Assembly: GCA_030620125.1 (NCBI GenBank)
Contig: JAUXFI010000104.1
Location: 1 to 7,418, forward strand
DNA: 7,418 nucleotides
DNA from: Anaerolineae bacterium
GTDB taxonomy: Bacteria; Chloroflexota; Anaerolineae; B4-G1
Direction of reading: 5' to 3'
Positions 7,008 through 7,418 of the stretch are shown here, in pieces (position 1 is the stretch's first letter; each line of letters begins with the position of its first letter). The position numbers and the translations under genes are program-made. The notes under the pieces are model-generated. The model ran no database searches, was not told where the DNA came from, and worked only from the letters and a program-made list of their open reading frames with translations.

Positions 7008-7257
7008 CCAGGAAAGCCGGTTCAGCGGAGACGAAAGAGCGCGGCGCATCGTGTAAGTGCGCCGCACTTTGGATTTACGTCACTGGCAGGGAGAAACCAA
7101 CCTGCTAACGGTGACTCTCCACCCCATACCTCCACATCTGACTTCCCCAATCTACTCCAGGCCCTTTGCCCCAGCCATACCAGCCCGTAGATCAGCACCA
7201 GCGGACAGTAATTCAACGTGCACAGTTTTTGTGTGTTCATTTTACGTCATCTCATCT
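7008..7257. other. Intergenic gap between convergent genes
   Basis: Apart from the hairpin at 7041-7065 I see no RNA gene, promoter or mobile-element ends in these 250 bases. The part at about 7110-7180 is C/T-rich on the plus strand. TTTACGTCA occurs at 7074-7082 and again at 7241-7249. A minus-strand reading frame of 72 codons covers 7022-7240 but runs through the hairpin, lacks a clear Shine-Dalgarno and shows no family motif, so I do not call it a gene. Confidence 0.5.
7041..7065. terminator. Candidate bidirectional transcription terminator
   Basis: A perfect 8-bp inverted repeat, GCGGCGCA at 7041-7048 and TGCGCCGC at 7058-7065, is separated by a 9-nt loop. After a single C/A mismatch the stem can extend by about 4 more pairs (including one G-U), with A/G-rich sequence on the left and CTTT on the right. 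It begins 34 nt after the lipoprotein stop and lies between convergent genes, as expected for a shared terminator. The T tract is short and interrupted on both strands, so termination strength is uncertain. Confidence 0.5.
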
Positions 7258-7418
7258 TCACTCTGCCGCCCGCTGCGTCAACAGTTCGATCAGCGGGTCC
7301 AGCAGGATGATGAACTGTCCCGGGCCGCCCCCAGCCCGGCCACCTGGTCCGCCAGACATACCACCAGCCTGGGCCGTCGCACGCATTGCCTCTCGTTCCT
7401 CCTCGCTCATATTCTCCA
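7258..7418 (-). CDS. Unrecognised protein with Gly-rich C-terminus (3' end only)
   Basis: On the minus strand an open frame enters from the right edge and stops at TGA (7258-7260), giving the last 53 codons. The visible protein begins ENMSEEEREAMRAT, passes through a Gly-rich stretch (about 20 residues with GG pairs, Pro and Arg) and ends FIILLDPLIELLTQRAAE. The pattern of an acidic/basic helix (EEERxAMR), a flexible Gly-rich segment and a terminal amphipathic helix looks like a genuine protein C-terminus, and its codons are rich in G/C third bases. The ATG at 7408-7410 is probably internal: the frame stays open to the edge, and the only purine-rich run before it (GGAGA) is just 3 nt away, too close for a normal ribosome site. 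I do not recognise the family. It converges on the signalling operon and is transcribed separately. Confidence 0.6.
   Translation of the reverse strand, partial: ENMSEEEREAMRATAQAGGMSGGPGGRAGGGPGQFIILLDPLIELLTQRAAE

Noticed and set aside
7221..7235. CACA...TGTG hairpin with T-rich loop as a terminator for the minus-strand gene
   Set aside because: The stem is only 4 bp and AT/GC mixed, with no following T tract on the minus strand. The 8-bp GC stem at 7041-7065 is much stronger.
7022..7240. Minus-strand 72-codon frame starting 17 nt after the stop of the convergent gene
   Set aside because: It has no clear Shine-Dalgarno, reads through the inverted repeat at 7041-7065 and shows no family motif apart from a short hydrophobic stretch. 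A tiny co-transcribed membrane peptide cannot be excluded but is not supported.

Overview
The window looks like part of a GC-rich (about 60 %) bacterial chromosome. It carries one plus-strand operon of signal-transduction genes plus the 3' end of a convergent gene. The very large cytoplasmic histidine kinase with many GAF domains, the REC-first kinase beside it, and the Thr/Pro-rich linker of the lipoprotein together suggest a member of the Chloroflexota (Anaerolineae or Caldilineae-like). This is an inference from style: there is no rRNA or other phylogenetic marker here.

Layout. (1) From the left edge to 4930 runs a 5'-truncated sensor histidine kinase of at least 1642 codons. In order it has the tail of a PAS/PAC unit, five tandem GAF domains, one PocR-type sensory domain, a sixth GAF, a coiled coil, a PAS domain and a complete HisKA/HATPase_c core. 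(2) At 4948-6066 is a REC-HisKA-HATPase_c protein, i.e. a response-regulator receiver fused in front of its own kinase core. It starts 17 nt after the first gene behind a good Shine-Dalgarno. (3) At 6063-7007 is an exported, probably lipid-anchored protein with a Pro/Thr-rich linker and a beta-rich LolA/LppX-like domain. Its start overlaps the stop of gene 2 (ATGA). (4) The 250-base gap at 7008-7257 holds an inverted repeat that probably terminates transcription. (5) From 7258 to the right edge, on the minus strand, is the 3' end of a gene with a Gly-rich C-terminus that I do not recognise.

How the genes may work together. The first kinase has no receiver of its own, and the second protein has an intact receiver plus a kinase core. 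The simplest model is a phosphorelay in which the multi-GAF/PocR kinase phosphorylates Asp54 of the second protein and so tunes that protein's own kinase activity. The final output regulator is not in the window. The translationally coupled lipoprotein may be an extracytoplasmic partner or ligand carrier, which is inference only.

The most interesting local signal is the PocR module. It sits in a stretch of clearly lower GC (about 48 % by hand count over 420 bases, against 62-65 % in sampled neighbouring lines) and is bracketed by a near-identical 24-bp direct repeat encoding the ERKRA linker. This looks like a horizontally acquired sensory domain spliced into a GAF array by recombination between linkers.
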